Below, one piece after another: positions 44,375 through 52,204 of a stretch of 64,000 nucleotides of DNA. The position numbers and the translations under genes are program-made. Numbering within the stretch: the first letter of the stretch is position 1; each line of letters opens with the position of its first letter. The notes beneath the pieces are model-generated. The model was not told where the DNA came from. It made no database searches and saw only the letters and a list, made by a program, of their open reading frames with translations. The stretch is from Nocardia tengchongensis (GTDB taxonomy: Bacteria; Actinomycetota; Actinomycetes; Mycobacteriales; Mycobacteriaceae). The stretch is taken from positions 4,154,001 to 4,218,000 of the forward strand of contig NZ_CP074371.1 of assembly GCF_018362975.1 (NCBI RefSeq). Direction: 5' to 3'.

Positions 44375-45826
44375 TCACGCAGCCCGTGAGCGCCACTTTC
44401 GGCAACTCGAATCGATCGCAGCCGCGATCGCCTGCCCCACGTGATGGCGATCGTTCACGCGCGGCGTGCCGGTGGGATCAACACTCTTCGGTGCAATCCA
44501 CCCCGTTCGGCCTCGATGGGGTGAGTCCTTGCCCATCACAACGGTTTTCCACCCATCGGGCCCGTCATTGACGAGCGCGTGGCAGTGATCGCACGCCAGA
44601 GTCAGGTTCTTGATATCGGTCGGTCCGCCCTTGGCCCAATCGGTGACGTGGTGGGCGGCGCACATCGAGGCGGGTTGTTCACAACCCGGACGGGTACATC
44701 CCTTGTCGCGGGCGATGAGTGCGAGCCGTTGGGCTCGGTTGGCGGTGCGGCGGGAACGCTGCAGGTACAGCGGCATCCCGTCCCCGTCGAGGACCGCGAT
44801 CACCGGGTGGGTTCCCTCGGCCATCTTCAGTGCCTCGTTGATGGAGATCTGGGTGCCGGTGTTGGTGGTGGCCACCCCGGTCCCGTTCTCCAGGTCGGTC
44901 AGGCTCATGGTGAGAACAACCTCGACCGGCAGGCCCCGGTGCATGCCGAGGGCACGCATGTTCACACCCGGCTGCACCAGAGCCATCAGCGCGTCGTGGG
45001 TGCGCTGCCCGGCATCACGCCGATCCCGGCCCGCGGCGGCGTCGAGAACGCTGTCGGCGATGAACCCACCAGAGGCAGAAGGGCTTTCCGGGTCCTCCAC
45101 GTTGCACATGCCCGGGCGGGCGAGCTTGGCGAACACAGCATCCAGGCACGCACGCAGTTCCGGGGTGATCCACCCTTCGATCCGCGACATACCATCCACG
45201 CCGGGGCGGCACAGGGTGATCCCACGCCGACGCCGACGGTCGGCATCAGAAACAACCTTCCCATCGGGATCGAGCCGCGCCAGAATGTCCCGGCCGATCT
45301 TCGGCAGATCATCGGGCCAGCCTTCACGCGAGTAGTCGACGAGGATCTCCTCGGCTTCCGTACGTGCTTCGGTGGGGATGTCGGTCGGGAGGTGGTCCAT
45401 CACATCCATGATGTTGCGGACGTGATCCCGCGAAATATCCCCCGCGGCAAACGCTTCCGCCATAACAGGGAGCACCGCAGGACGGAGATGGCCGCTCGGT
45501 TCGAAGAATTCCCCGCAGTGGTGTGTCACCTTCACGCGCAGTGCCGCGTCATACCGCGACAGGCCGAGGGTGTGGCGCAGAAACGGCACCATCTTCCCCG
45601 CACCAGAACGTGCATGCAGCGACCGCTCGCCAGCTTCGATGATCAGGCGCGTATCCAATGCGGCCAGTTGCCGCTTGCAGCCTTCGAGCTGCTGCATCAA
45701 CGCCACGACATCCTCATCGGAGAACTGCGTCAACGTGGAGTTCTGAACGGATTCGCTCAGGGTCGAGACCGCGGCCGCCAGTTCAGCGATACCGCAGTCG
45801 TCGAGTGTCACCCCATTCGAATCCAT
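44375..45826 (-). CDS. HNH endonuclease signature protein, DUF222/13E12 repeat family
   Basis: A 483-residue member of the 13E12 repeat family. The DUF222 part covers about the first 330 residues (QLEGCKRQLAALDTRLIIEA, then FLRHTLGLSRYDAALRV). The C-terminal HNH motif follows: CTRPGCEQPASMCAAHHVTD, AKGGPTDIKNLTLACDHCHA. The conserved Cys pairs and the HH of the HNH core are present, so a nuclease fold is expected, though activity has rarely been shown. Copies are numerous in Nocardia and mycobacteria, and in M. tuberculosis one serves as integration site for phage phiRv1. Neighbouring DNA is less GC-rich. Confidence 0.92.
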   Translation of the reverse strand: MDSNGVTLDDCGIAELAAAVSTLSESVQNSTLTQFSDEDVVALMQQLEGCKRQLAALDTRLIIEAGERSLHARSGAGKMVPFLRHTLGLSRYDAALRVKVTHHCGEFFEPSGHLRPAVLPVMAEAFAAGDISRDHVRNIMDVMDHLPTDIPTEARTEAEEILVDYSREGWPDDLPKIGRDILARLDPDGKVVSDADRRRRRGITLCRPGVDGMSRIEGWITPELRACLDAVFAKLARPGMCNVEDPESPSASGGFIADSVLDAAAGRDRRDAGQRTHDALMALVQPGVNMRALGMHRGLPVEVVLTMSLTDLENGTGVATTNTGTQISINEALKMAEGTHPVIAVLDGDGMPLYLQRSRRTANRAQRLALIARDKGCTRPGCEQPASMCAAHHVTDWAKGGPTDIKNLTLACDHCHALVNDGPDGWKTVVMGKDSPHRGRTGWIAPKSVDPTGTPRVNDRHHVGQAIAAAIDSSCRKWRSRAA

Positions 45827-45974
45827 GTGCTAATTCTACGCCCGCGCGATCGCCCTGGGAACCCGAAATGTCCAGTATCGCAACGTATTTGGGGAACTTC
45901 AAGATCAACTAGTGAGTCGTCCAGGCTACCTAGTGCTGTACCGACGGTGTGTGAACCGCTCTATCATCGTTCGT

Positions 45975-46544
45975 ATGGTCACTGTGGGGATGACCGTCGG
46001 GTTGGCATTCGTCGGCTACATGGCGACGTATCTGAACGGGCTTCGCCTAGGTCAACGCCAGGCACGATTGGTGCGAATCAACGAGCAGCTGAGCGAGTTC
46101 TACGGTCCGCTACTGGCTCTGATGGAGGCGAATCAACGCACGTTCGATGCCTTCCATGCGGACTTCGCCCTTGGGGATGGTCGATGCCCGATCTGTGACG
46201 TCGTCGTACCGAGTGAGCGAGACCTCGCGGAGTGGAGATTCTGGGCGACAACCGTTTTCATCCCGAACATCAAGGCGATGCGCGACGTGATCGTCTCGAA
46301 GGCGGATCTCCTGATCGAGACAGAGATGCCCGCAGTCCTGCTCGAGCTCTGTGCCCACGTATCCGGCTACGAGGTCACGCTGGCCCGCTGGACGGAAGGT
46401 GACTTGGGCGACTACGTCTCGATCATCAAATTTCCTGCGCAGGAACTGCATGAATACACCCGGGACCGCTTTGCCCGCTTGAAGATCGAGCAGGCCAGGC
46501 TGCTCGGCAAGCAAGCATCGGTCAGACTCGCTCGGGCCGCCTAG
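45975..46544 (+). CDS. Hypothetical protein with one N-terminal membrane helix
   Basis: Function not recognised. From ATG 45975 it is 189 residues. A single hydrophobic helix (VTVGMTVGLAFVGYMATYL) is followed by a basic, helical region RLGQRQARLVRINEQLSEFY and a soluble part with a Cys pair, CPICD, and a conserved-looking YGPLLALMEANQRTFDAF. This resembles small actinobacterial orphans in which a membrane helix precedes a coiled-coil-like segment. GTG 45912 would add 21 residues and is possible; no ribosome site decides between them. The DNA is less GC-rich than neighbouring genes, suggesting it was acquired. Confidence 0.6.
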   Translation: MVTVGMTVGLAFVGYMATYLNGLRLGQRQARLVRINEQLSEFYGPLLALMEANQRTFDAFHADFALGDGRCPICDVVVPSERDLAEWRFWATTVFIPNIKAMRDVIVSKADLLIETEMPAVLLELCAHVSGYEVTLARWTEGDLGDYVSIIKFPAQELHEYTRDRFARLKIEQARLLGKQASVRLARAA

Positions 46545-46557
46545 GGGCGAGTCGTCG

Positions 46558-46607
46558 GCGGCGGTCATCCAAGCTGGCTCAGTCTTCGAAGGCGAGCCGA
46601 CCGCCGC
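46558..46607. terminator. Long hairpin between convergent genes
   Basis: GCGGCGGTC (46558-46566) pairs with GACCGCCGC (46599-46607). Inside the loop, GGCT and AGCC can pair as well. It lies between the hypothetical gene and the convergent epimerase gene. No T-run, so this is a moderate call. Confidence 0.4.
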
Positions 46608-46636
46608 ACGACATCACCCGTTCAGTTTCACCACCC

Positions 46637-47626
46637 TCATCGGTCCATCTGGCCGGACTGGACGAGGAAGGATACGAAGTCGCGGACGGACTGTTCCAAA
46701 GTGTGTGGCTCGTAGCCGAGTTCGTGTTTGGCCTTCGAGTAGTCCACTCGCGGTGCGGCTGATAGCGCATTGAGCATGGCTTGGGAGAGGACGTCCGAGC
46801 CGAGTGCGGCGCAGATGGGTTCGGCTACCGGCATGATGCCGCTGAGTATCGACAGTGGGAAGCCGATCCGGGGTCCGCGGCGGCCGGCGACGCGGGCGTT
46901 GAGGCGGACCCATTGGATGAGTGGGCGGTAGTCGCCGCCGAGTAGGTAGTTCTCTCCGGTGCGGCCCTTTTCGGCGGCGAGCATGGCCCCTGCCACGACA
47001 TCGCGAACGTCGACGATGTCGAAGGCGGCGTCGGAGATGAATGCGGGTACCAGGCCGCGTGCGGCATCGCGCGCAATTCCGTTGAGCCGCGACCACTTTC
47101 CGGTCGCGTACTCGACCGGGCCCCAGATGCCGGTCGGGTTGCAGATGGTCGCGTCCAGGCCCTTGTCGATGACCTTGCGCAGTTCCTGCTCGCCTGCCCA
47201 TTTGGATCGGTCGTACACCGGGATTTCCGGGCGCTCCGACCGCGGCGAGGTCTCGTCCAGAACCGGCCCGCAGATCTCCTGGTCGAAGGAGTGCACCGAG
47301 CTGACATGTACGAACCGGCGTGCGCCGACGGCCAGTGCGGCTTCGGCGACGTGGCGCACACCTTCGGTGTTGACTCGCCACGCCAGCGGGTCCTCCATCC
47401 GCAGCGTGATCATCGCGACCAGGTGGTACACCTGGTCGACGCCTTCGAGTGCGCGGCGCATCGAGTCGGGGTTCAGCACATCCCCTTCGACCCAACCGAC
47501 CTGATCGGATTGCACGCGCGGGTTGCGGACACGGTCGATGGCGACCACGTCGTGCCCTTCGGCGACCAACGCGTCGATCAGGTTCGTGCCGACGAAGCCG
47601 GCGGCTCCGGTAACGCCAATCTTCAT
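46637..47626 (-). CDS. NAD-dependent epimerase/dehydratase (extended SDR)
   Basis: A 329-residue extended SDR. The Rossmann motif is VTGAAGFVGTNL at the N terminus, DVLNPDSM follows the third strand, the catalytic Ser is in VHVSSVHSFD and the Tyr-Lys pair in PVYDRSKWAGE. Members include UDP-sugar epimerases, dihydroflavonol-4-reductase-like enzymes and 3-beta-hydroxysteroid dehydrogenase-like proteins; the DFR-like group fits best. It starts at ATG 47626. Its promoter region carries two TGGCA-N5-TGCCA palindromes and the remains of a TetR gene, which was probably its regulator. Confidence 0.9.
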   Translation of the reverse strand: MKIGVTGAAGFVGTNLIDALVAEGHDVVAIDRVRNPRVQSDQVGWVEGDVLNPDSMRRALEGVDQVYHLVAMITLRMEDPLAWRVNTEGVRHVAEAALAVGARRFVHVSSVHSFDQEICGPVLDETSPRSERPEIPVYDRSKWAGEQELRKVIDKGLDATICNPTGIWGPVEYATGKWSRLNGIARDAARGLVPAFISDAAFDIVDVRDVVAGAMLAAEKGRTGENYLLGGDYRPLIQWVRLNARVAGRRGPRIGFPLSILSGIMPVAEPICAALGSDVLSQAMLNALSAAPRVDYSKAKHELGYEPHTLEQSVRDFVSFLVQSGQMDR

Positions 47627-47686
47627 GCTTTCTTCCCCCGGTCGCTTCGAGGCGCTCGGTCACGGTGTCGGTGACCGAACTGTTTC

Positions 47687-47720
47687 TGGCATGGTATGCC
47701 ATCAATGGCACTTTATGCCA
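47687..47720. promoter_or_regulatory. Tandem palindromes upstream of the epimerase
   Basis: TGGCAT-GGT-ATGCCA (47687-47701) is perfect, and TGGCA-CTTTA-TGCCA (47706-47720) is a second palindrome of the same length and outer arms, 19 bases centre to centre. They lie 60-95 bases before the epimerase start, as expected for the binding sites of the TetR protein whose fragment begins eight bases beyond. Confidence 0.65.
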
Positions 47721-47727
47721 TAAAAGT

Positions 47728-47775
47728 GTCATCGAAAGCGGTTACACGGCAACGACTATCGACAAGGTCGCCGCT
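47728..47775 (+). pseudogene. Fragment of a TetR-family helix-turn-helix
   Basis: The plus strand reads VIESGYTATTIDKVAAY. This matches the core of TetR N termini (...GYxATTIDxVAAAAGVS...) but stops after about sixteen residues, exactly where the tail of the convergent parA gene begins. No start codon or remaining domain is present. It looks like the relic of a TetR gene that was divergent from the epimerase and was cut off by a rearrangement. Confidence 0.5.
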
Positions 47776-48623
47776 TACTGCATCAACGACAGGGAGGACT
47801 GGGCTTCGTCGCGGCCGGAGCGCTTCAGGAATTCCCGCGCCAGCTCTCGGTACTGTTCGGCGCCACGGGATTTCGGGGCCCAGCTGGTGAGGGGCTCGCC
47901 GGCGATGGTGGAGTCGGGGAAGCGGACGGTTCTCGAGATCATGGTGTCGTAGAGCTGTTCACCGAAGGTTTCGGCGACTCGGTCGCGGACCTGGCGGGAG
48001 TGCAGCAGGCGCGGGTCGAACATGGTGACCACGATGCCGGATAGTTCGAGGCGCGGGTTGAGGCGCTCGCGCACCTTCTCCATGGTGTCGTTGAGCAGGG
48101 CCAGGCCGCGTAGTGAGAAGTATTCGCATTCCATGGGAATGATGACGCCGTCCGCGCAGGCGAGCGCGTTGACGGTGAGCAGGCTGAGCGACGGCTGGCA
48201 GTCGATGAGGATGAAGTCGTAGCGGTTGCGGATGGGGTCGAGTACCCGCGCCAGCGAGTGTTCGCGGCCGACCTCGTTGACCAGCTGGATCTCCGCCGCG
48301 GAGAGATCGATATTGCTGGGTAGCAGATGCAGGTTGGGGACGGTGGTCTTGATCAGCACGTCGTCGATGGGTGGGGCGTTGCGGCTTAGTAGGTCGTAGA
48401 CGGTGAGTTCCAGATTGTGGTGTGCGACGCCCAGGGCGGCGGACAGCGCGCCCTGCGGGTCGAGATCCACCAGCAGCACCCGCAGCCCGCACTCGGCAAG
48501 CGCGGCACCCAGATTGACTGTCGAGGTGGTCTTTCCGACGCCGCCCTTCTGATTGCACAAGGCAATCACCTGGGCTTCGCCTGTGGCCGCCCCGGCCTCC
48601 CGAACAGCATTGTTTGCCGACAT
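47775..48623 (-). CDS. ParA-family ATPase (Soj/MinD-like)
   Basis: A 282-residue ParA-type ATPase. The deviant Walker A is NQKGGVGKTTSTVNL (about residues 24-38), A-prime is LLVDLDPQGALSAALG and Walker B is FILIDCQPSLSLL. It lacks an N-terminal DNA-binding extension, like chromosomal Soj and the Rv1708-type ParA beside scpAB in mycobacteria. No parB, scpA or scpB is adjacent here, so its partner is not visible. Its 3' end abuts the TetR relic. Confidence 0.92.
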   Translation of the reverse strand: MSANNAVREAGAATGEAQVIALCNQKGGVGKTTSTVNLGAALAECGLRVLLVDLDPQGALSAALGVAHHNLELTVYDLLSRNAPPIDDVLIKTTVPNLHLLPSNIDLSAAEIQLVNEVGREHSLARVLDPIRNRYDFILIDCQPSLSLLTVNALACADGVIIPMECEYFSLRGLALLNDTMEKVRERLNPRLELSGIVVTMFDPRLLHSRQVRDRVAETFGEQLYDTMISRTVRFPDSTIAGEPLTSWAPKSRGAEQYRELAREFLKRSGRDEAQSSLSLMQ

Positions 48624-48785
48624 TTCGCCAGACTATCCTGTCACGTGGCGGAACTGGCGGACCCGCTCCGGAGTGCTTTCCAATGATCTCGATCGTTACC
48701 GGTTACCAGCCCTTTTCGGGGATTTCACGGCGAACCCGCATGTCGGACAAGGGTGGTTTGCTGGCCGTGCTGTGCATTAGCCGGG

Positions 48786-48827
48786 TTCGGGGTGGAGGGC
48801 CCCAACCGCGCAGCCCTCCACCCCGAA
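48786..48827. terminator. Strong hairpin terminator
   Basis: TTCGGGGTGGAGGGC pairs perfectly with GCCCTCCACCCCGAA (15 base pairs) around a 12-base loop. It lies 21 bases past the stop of the leftward dehydrogenase gene and upstream of parA, so it should insulate parA from read-through. Confidence 0.75.
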
Positions 48828-48847
48828 ATTCAGACGAAACCGGCCGC

Positions 48848-49915
48848 TCAGCTGCCCGGCAGCACCAGGATCTTCACGTGCTCCTCCGGGTCGCGCAGCG
48901 CGGTGAACGCCTCGGCCACCCCGTCGAGCCCGACCCGGCCGGTAATGATCGCCTCGGCGTCGATCAACCCGGACGCCAGCCGCTCCAACGTGATGTCGTA
49001 GGCGTTCTCGTACGGCCCGTGCCCGAAGTTGATCGCGATCCGCCGGAACTGGCCGACCACCGGAATGATCGGCTCGTCCGCGAACGGCGCGGCCAGCACC
49101 TGGATCCGCGAATTGAACGGCATCGTCCGCATCAGCGTGGCCAGAATCCCCGCGCGTCCGCTGCACTCGTAGGCGATGAGAATGCCGGTGCCGGACTGCC
49201 CGACCACCGAATCCTGCTGCGCCACCGCCGCCATCCAGGCCGCGATCGGGTCCTGCTCTCGCGGATCGACCACGATGTCCGCGCCGACGGCCCGGGCGAG
49301 TTCGCGTCGCTTGGGGGAGGGTTCGGAGGCGACCACCAGCCGCGCCCCGCGCGCCTTGGCCGCGATGATCGCGCCGAGCCCGATTGTCCCGCAGCCGATC
49401 ACCAGCGCGGAGTCCTCGGGCGTGAGCCCCGACTGCTGTACGTGCATCTCGCCGACGTGCAGCGGTTCGGCCAGCGTGGCGTGCTCCAGCGACAACCCTT
49501 CGGGCACATGCCGAACCCAGTACGCGTCCACCACGATCGACTCGCCGAACGCCCCGTGATAGTCGTTCGAATACCCGATGATCGTCGGAATCCCGGTCGC
49601 GGTCTCGGTGGCCAGCCCGATCCCGGCCACCCTGTCGCCGACCGCGAAATCGGCTACCCCGGCCCCGATTTCGGTGACGGTGCCCGCGTATTCGTGCCCG
49701 AGCACCACCGGCCGCTCGGTGTCGAAGGTGGCGAGCGGATATCCGCTGTCGGTGGCCACCTGCACGAACCGGCAGGGATCCTTCGACATGGACAGGTCGC
49801 TGCCGCAGATGCCGCACGCGGCGACCGCGATGCGCAGCTGTCCGGGGCCGAGGGCGGGCGGCTCGGCCACCTCGGCGGCGGTGAACTCCCCGTTCAGAAA
49901 CTGTGTGGCGCGCAT
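48848..49915 (-). CDS. Zinc-type alcohol dehydrogenase (MDR family)
   Basis: A 355-residue medium-chain dehydrogenase. The catalytic zinc site is marked by CGICGSD and GHEYAGTV. The Rossmann motif is VIGCGTIGLGAI, and SEPSPKRRELA follows the second strand, leaving NAD versus NADP open. The usual four-cysteine structural zinc loop is missing; instead the loop reads CRFVQVATDSGYP, as in a subgroup of actinobacterial MDRs. It shares the strand with the luciferase-like monooxygenase gene five bases upstream, so both come from one transcript. The substrate is unknown. Confidence 0.92.
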   Translation of the reverse strand: MRATQFLNGEFTAAEVAEPPALGPGQLRIAVAACGICGSDLSMSKDPCRFVQVATDSGYPLATFDTERPVVLGHEYAGTVTEIGAGVADFAVGDRVAGIGLATETATGIPTIIGYSNDYHGAFGESIVVDAYWVRHVPEGLSLEHATLAEPLHVGEMHVQQSGLTPEDSALVIGCGTIGLGAIIAAKARGARLVVASEPSPKRRELARAVGADIVVDPREQDPIAAWMAAVAQQDSVVGQSGTGILIAYECSGRAGILATLMRTMPFNSRIQVLAAPFADEPIIPVVGQFRRIAINFGHGPYENAYDITLERLASGLIDAEAIITGRVGLDGVAEAFTALRDPEEHVKILVLPGS

Positions 49916-49919
49916 GGGT

Positions 49920-51104
49920 TCACGCTCCTGTCGCGGCGGCTTCGCCGTAGTAGTCGGTGTGGGCCTTGGTGATCGCGGTGACCAGCTGCCCGATCAGCAG
50001 CTCGCGGTTGTCGGCGGCGTACTGCAGGCTGTCCTCGCGCCGGCGGTTGCGGTTCTTGAAGTGCGGGATCACCTCCGAGGCGAACAGCTCGTAGCTGCGC
50101 TTGGTGTCCTCCCAGCTCGCCATGTCGACGTGCAGCACGAGCATGGTGCCGAAGCCGCCGGTCTTCTCGATCAGCTTCTCGATCCGTTCGATCGCCTCGC
50201 CGGGGGTGCCGATGATGGCCTGCCCGAATTCGCCGAGGTTCTCATTGCGCCACTGGTCGATGATCCCCTTGGGGGTGTCGGCCCAGGCCGGGTTCTCGCC
50301 GGTCTGCCGGTTCACGTAGGCTGCCATGGATCCGATGCGCCGGCTCACCGCGCGTTCGGCTTCCTCGCGCGTCTCGGCCAGGAAGATCGGGTTGACCAGT
50401 CGCCACCGCGACCGGTCGGCGACGTGCCCGTGCTCGGCGCACGCCTTCTCGTACACGCCCCAATTGCGGTCCAGCACTTCGAATCCCATGGGCGAGCTGG
50501 CGGCCAGCGACAGCAGCGACAGCCCGTGCTGTCCGGCCAGCACCGATCCGTTGGGAGAGATGGTGGAGGCGGTGGCGACCTCGATGCCGGCTGGATCGTA
50601 GGTCGGCAGCTGGGCGCGGGCGTCGCGCAGGGTGAACCAGTCGGTGGTCATGTTGACGACCTCGCCGCGCAGCAGCGCCAGGATCGCCTCGAGCGCCTCG
50701 CCCTGGCGGCGGCGTTGATCGGAGGGGTTGATGCCCATCATGTGCGCGTCGAGCGGAATCTTGCCGGGCCCGGTGCCGAAGATGAGGCGGCCGCGGGTCT
50801 GCAGGTCGAGCTGGGTGATGCGGTCGACGGTGACCAGCGGGTGGTGATAGGGCAGCGACATGACGCCGGTGCCGAAGCGCAGCCGCTCGGTGCGTTCGGC
50901 GGCCGCGGCGATGAAAACGTCGGGCGCGGGCACGATCTCGGCGCCGGTGGAGTGGTGCTCGCCCATCCACGCCTCGTCGAAGCCCAGGTGGTCGAGGTGT
51001 TCCATGAGATCGATGTCGCGGCGCAGCTGTAGCGCCGGATCGGCGTCGAGGGGGTGGTACGGGGCCAGGAAGGCCCCGAACTTCATCGATTCAGCAGTCC
51101 ACAT
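49920..51104 (-). CDS. Luciferase-like (LLM class) flavin-dependent monooxygenase
   Basis: A 394-residue bacterial luciferase-fold oxidoreductase using reduced FMN or F420. Features are MKFGAFLAPYHPLDADPALQ, GFDEAWMGEHHSTG, RLRFGTGVMSLPYHHPL and GRLIFGTGPGKIPLDAHMM. These resemble the limonene monooxygenase and alkanal monooxygenase-like group. AAGGAG precedes ATG 51104. It is the first gene of a two-gene operon with the zinc dehydrogenase. A perfect palindrome lies upstream, shared with a divergent TetR gene, so expression is probably inducible by the substrate. That substrate may be a terpenoid or aliphatic ketone (inference). Confidence 0.9.
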   Translation of the reverse strand: MWTAESMKFGAFLAPYHPLDADPALQLRRDIDLMEHLDHLGFDEAWMGEHHSTGAEIVPAPDVFIAAAAERTERLRFGTGVMSLPYHHPLVTVDRITQLDLQTRGRLIFGTGPGKIPLDAHMMGINPSDQRRRQGEALEAILALLRGEVVNMTTDWFTLRDARAQLPTYDPAGIEVATASTISPNGSVLAGQHGLSLLSLAASSPMGFEVLDRNWGVYEKACAEHGHVADRSRWRLVNPIFLAETREEAERAVSRRIGSMAAYVNRQTGENPAWADTPKGIIDQWRNENLGEFGQAIIGTPGEAIERIEKLIEKTGGFGTMLVLHVDMASWEDTKRSYELFASEVIPHFKNRNRRREDSLQYAADNRELLIGQLVTAITKAHTDYYGEAAATGA

Positions 51105-51165
51105 ACAGGGATCTCCTTACCCAGAGCGCCGGGCTTCGTCGCCCGGAGCGGTTCCCCGAGTAAAC

Positions 51166-51183
51166 CTGGATCAAGTGATCCAG
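51166..51183. promoter_or_regulatory. Perfect 18-base palindrome, likely TetR operator
   Basis: CTGGATCA-AG-TGATCCAG has perfect eight-base arms. It lies 62 bases before the leftward monooxygenase start and 175 before the divergent TetR start. Length and symmetry are typical of a TetR site. Confidence 0.7.
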
Positions 51184-51357
51184 AAATGTGGTCGTCCCGG
51201 TGAGTGGACATGATTGGAAAACTCAGGTAGTGATGCCATTCCGACCTCGATAATGGGCTGTTTCGGTGGAAAGAAATCGGTCCGACGATCCACTTCCGAA
51301 CCCCGCGCCGACGAGTCTCCAGCCGTCGTGTGCGAAGCTCGTGATGTGACCGTCCCG

Positions 51358-51993
51358 ATGCAGAACCGCCAGGGCAATGCGACCCGCACCCGGCTGGTGA
51401 AGACCGCCGAGCGTCTGTTCGCCGCCCACGGCGTGGACGCCGTCTCGGTGCGCGCGGTGAACGCGGCGGCCGGTCTCGGGCCCTCATCGGTCAACTACCA
51501 CTTCGGAACCAAGGACGATCTGATCGCGGCGGTGCTGCTCGATCTCGGTGCGGCCGTGCGTGACCGCATCCGCGCCAATGCCGACGTGCTGGCGGCGCGG
51601 GCCGAGCCGCCCACCGCGGAGACCCTGGTGCGCGCGGTCACCGAGCCGTATCGGGACCTGCTGCTGGCGCACCGGACGCGCGGCATGCGCTGGATCAAGA
51701 TCGTCACCCAGCTGTCCCTGGTATCGCATCCCGCGCTGATCGCCTCCGAACAGGACCTCCCCGATCAGTTGCACGTCCAGTTGCGCCGGGCGTTCCCGGC
51801 ATCGGATCCCGAACGGCTGGAGGCGCGCTGGGCGATAGCGCTCATGGGCTTCCTGCAGGCGCTGAGCCGAGCCGACGATTGGCATCCGGGCGCGACGCCG
51901 CCGCCCGCGCAGGAGTTGGCCGCGCTGTACGAGGACCAGGTCGTTTTCCTGATCGGCGGTCTCGACCGGCTGCTGAGTGGGACTGCCCGCTGA
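51358..51993 (+). CDS. TetR-family transcriptional regulator
   Basis: A 211-residue TetR protein. The helix-turn-helix is LVKTAERLFAAHGVDAVSVR followed by AAAGLGPSSVNYHFGTKDDL, and the C-terminal domain is typical of the TetR_C_6/17 group. ATG 51358 is used; GTG 51346 is an alternative. It is divergent from the luciferase-like monooxygenase and zinc dehydrogenase operon, with a perfect palindrome in the gap. It lies about 210 bases before a secreted lipase gene on the same strand, which it may also influence. Confidence 0.9.
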   Translation: MQNRQGNATRTRLVKTAERLFAAHGVDAVSVRAVNAAAGLGPSSVNYHFGTKDDLIAAVLLDLGAAVRDRIRANADVLAARAEPPTAETLVRAVTEPYRDLLLAHRTRGMRWIKIVTQLSLVSHPALIASEQDLPDQLHVQLRRAFPASDPERLEARWAIALMGFLQALSRADDWHPGATPPPAQELAALYEDQVVFLIGGLDRLLSGTAR

Positions 51994-52204
51994 CAGTTCG
52001 TGCCCGCTTTGTCCGGCTATCTGGACGCTGGGCCAGGTTAGCTGTAGCGTCACTGTACGATTCGCGACGGGCTTGCTGTCTGTCCGCTACCGAATCATGG
52101 GCGCGGCTGTGCCGCATGCCAATCCGTTGCTTGTTGGTCGATCGTTCGTTCGCCGTGCAGTCGGGGGCGCGAGACTCGAACGGCTGAAGTGTGAGGGAAC
52201 GTCG

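Noticed and set aside
44032..44444. Small open frames on both strands in the 44.0-44.4 kb gap
   Set aside because: No ribosome sites, no similarity to any family recognised, and composition not like coding DNA of this genome.
45912..45974. Upstream GTG start for the membrane protein at 46 kb
   Set aside because: It has no better ribosome site and puts 21 mostly polar residues before the membrane helix; ATG 45975 fits the expected topology better, though it is not proven.
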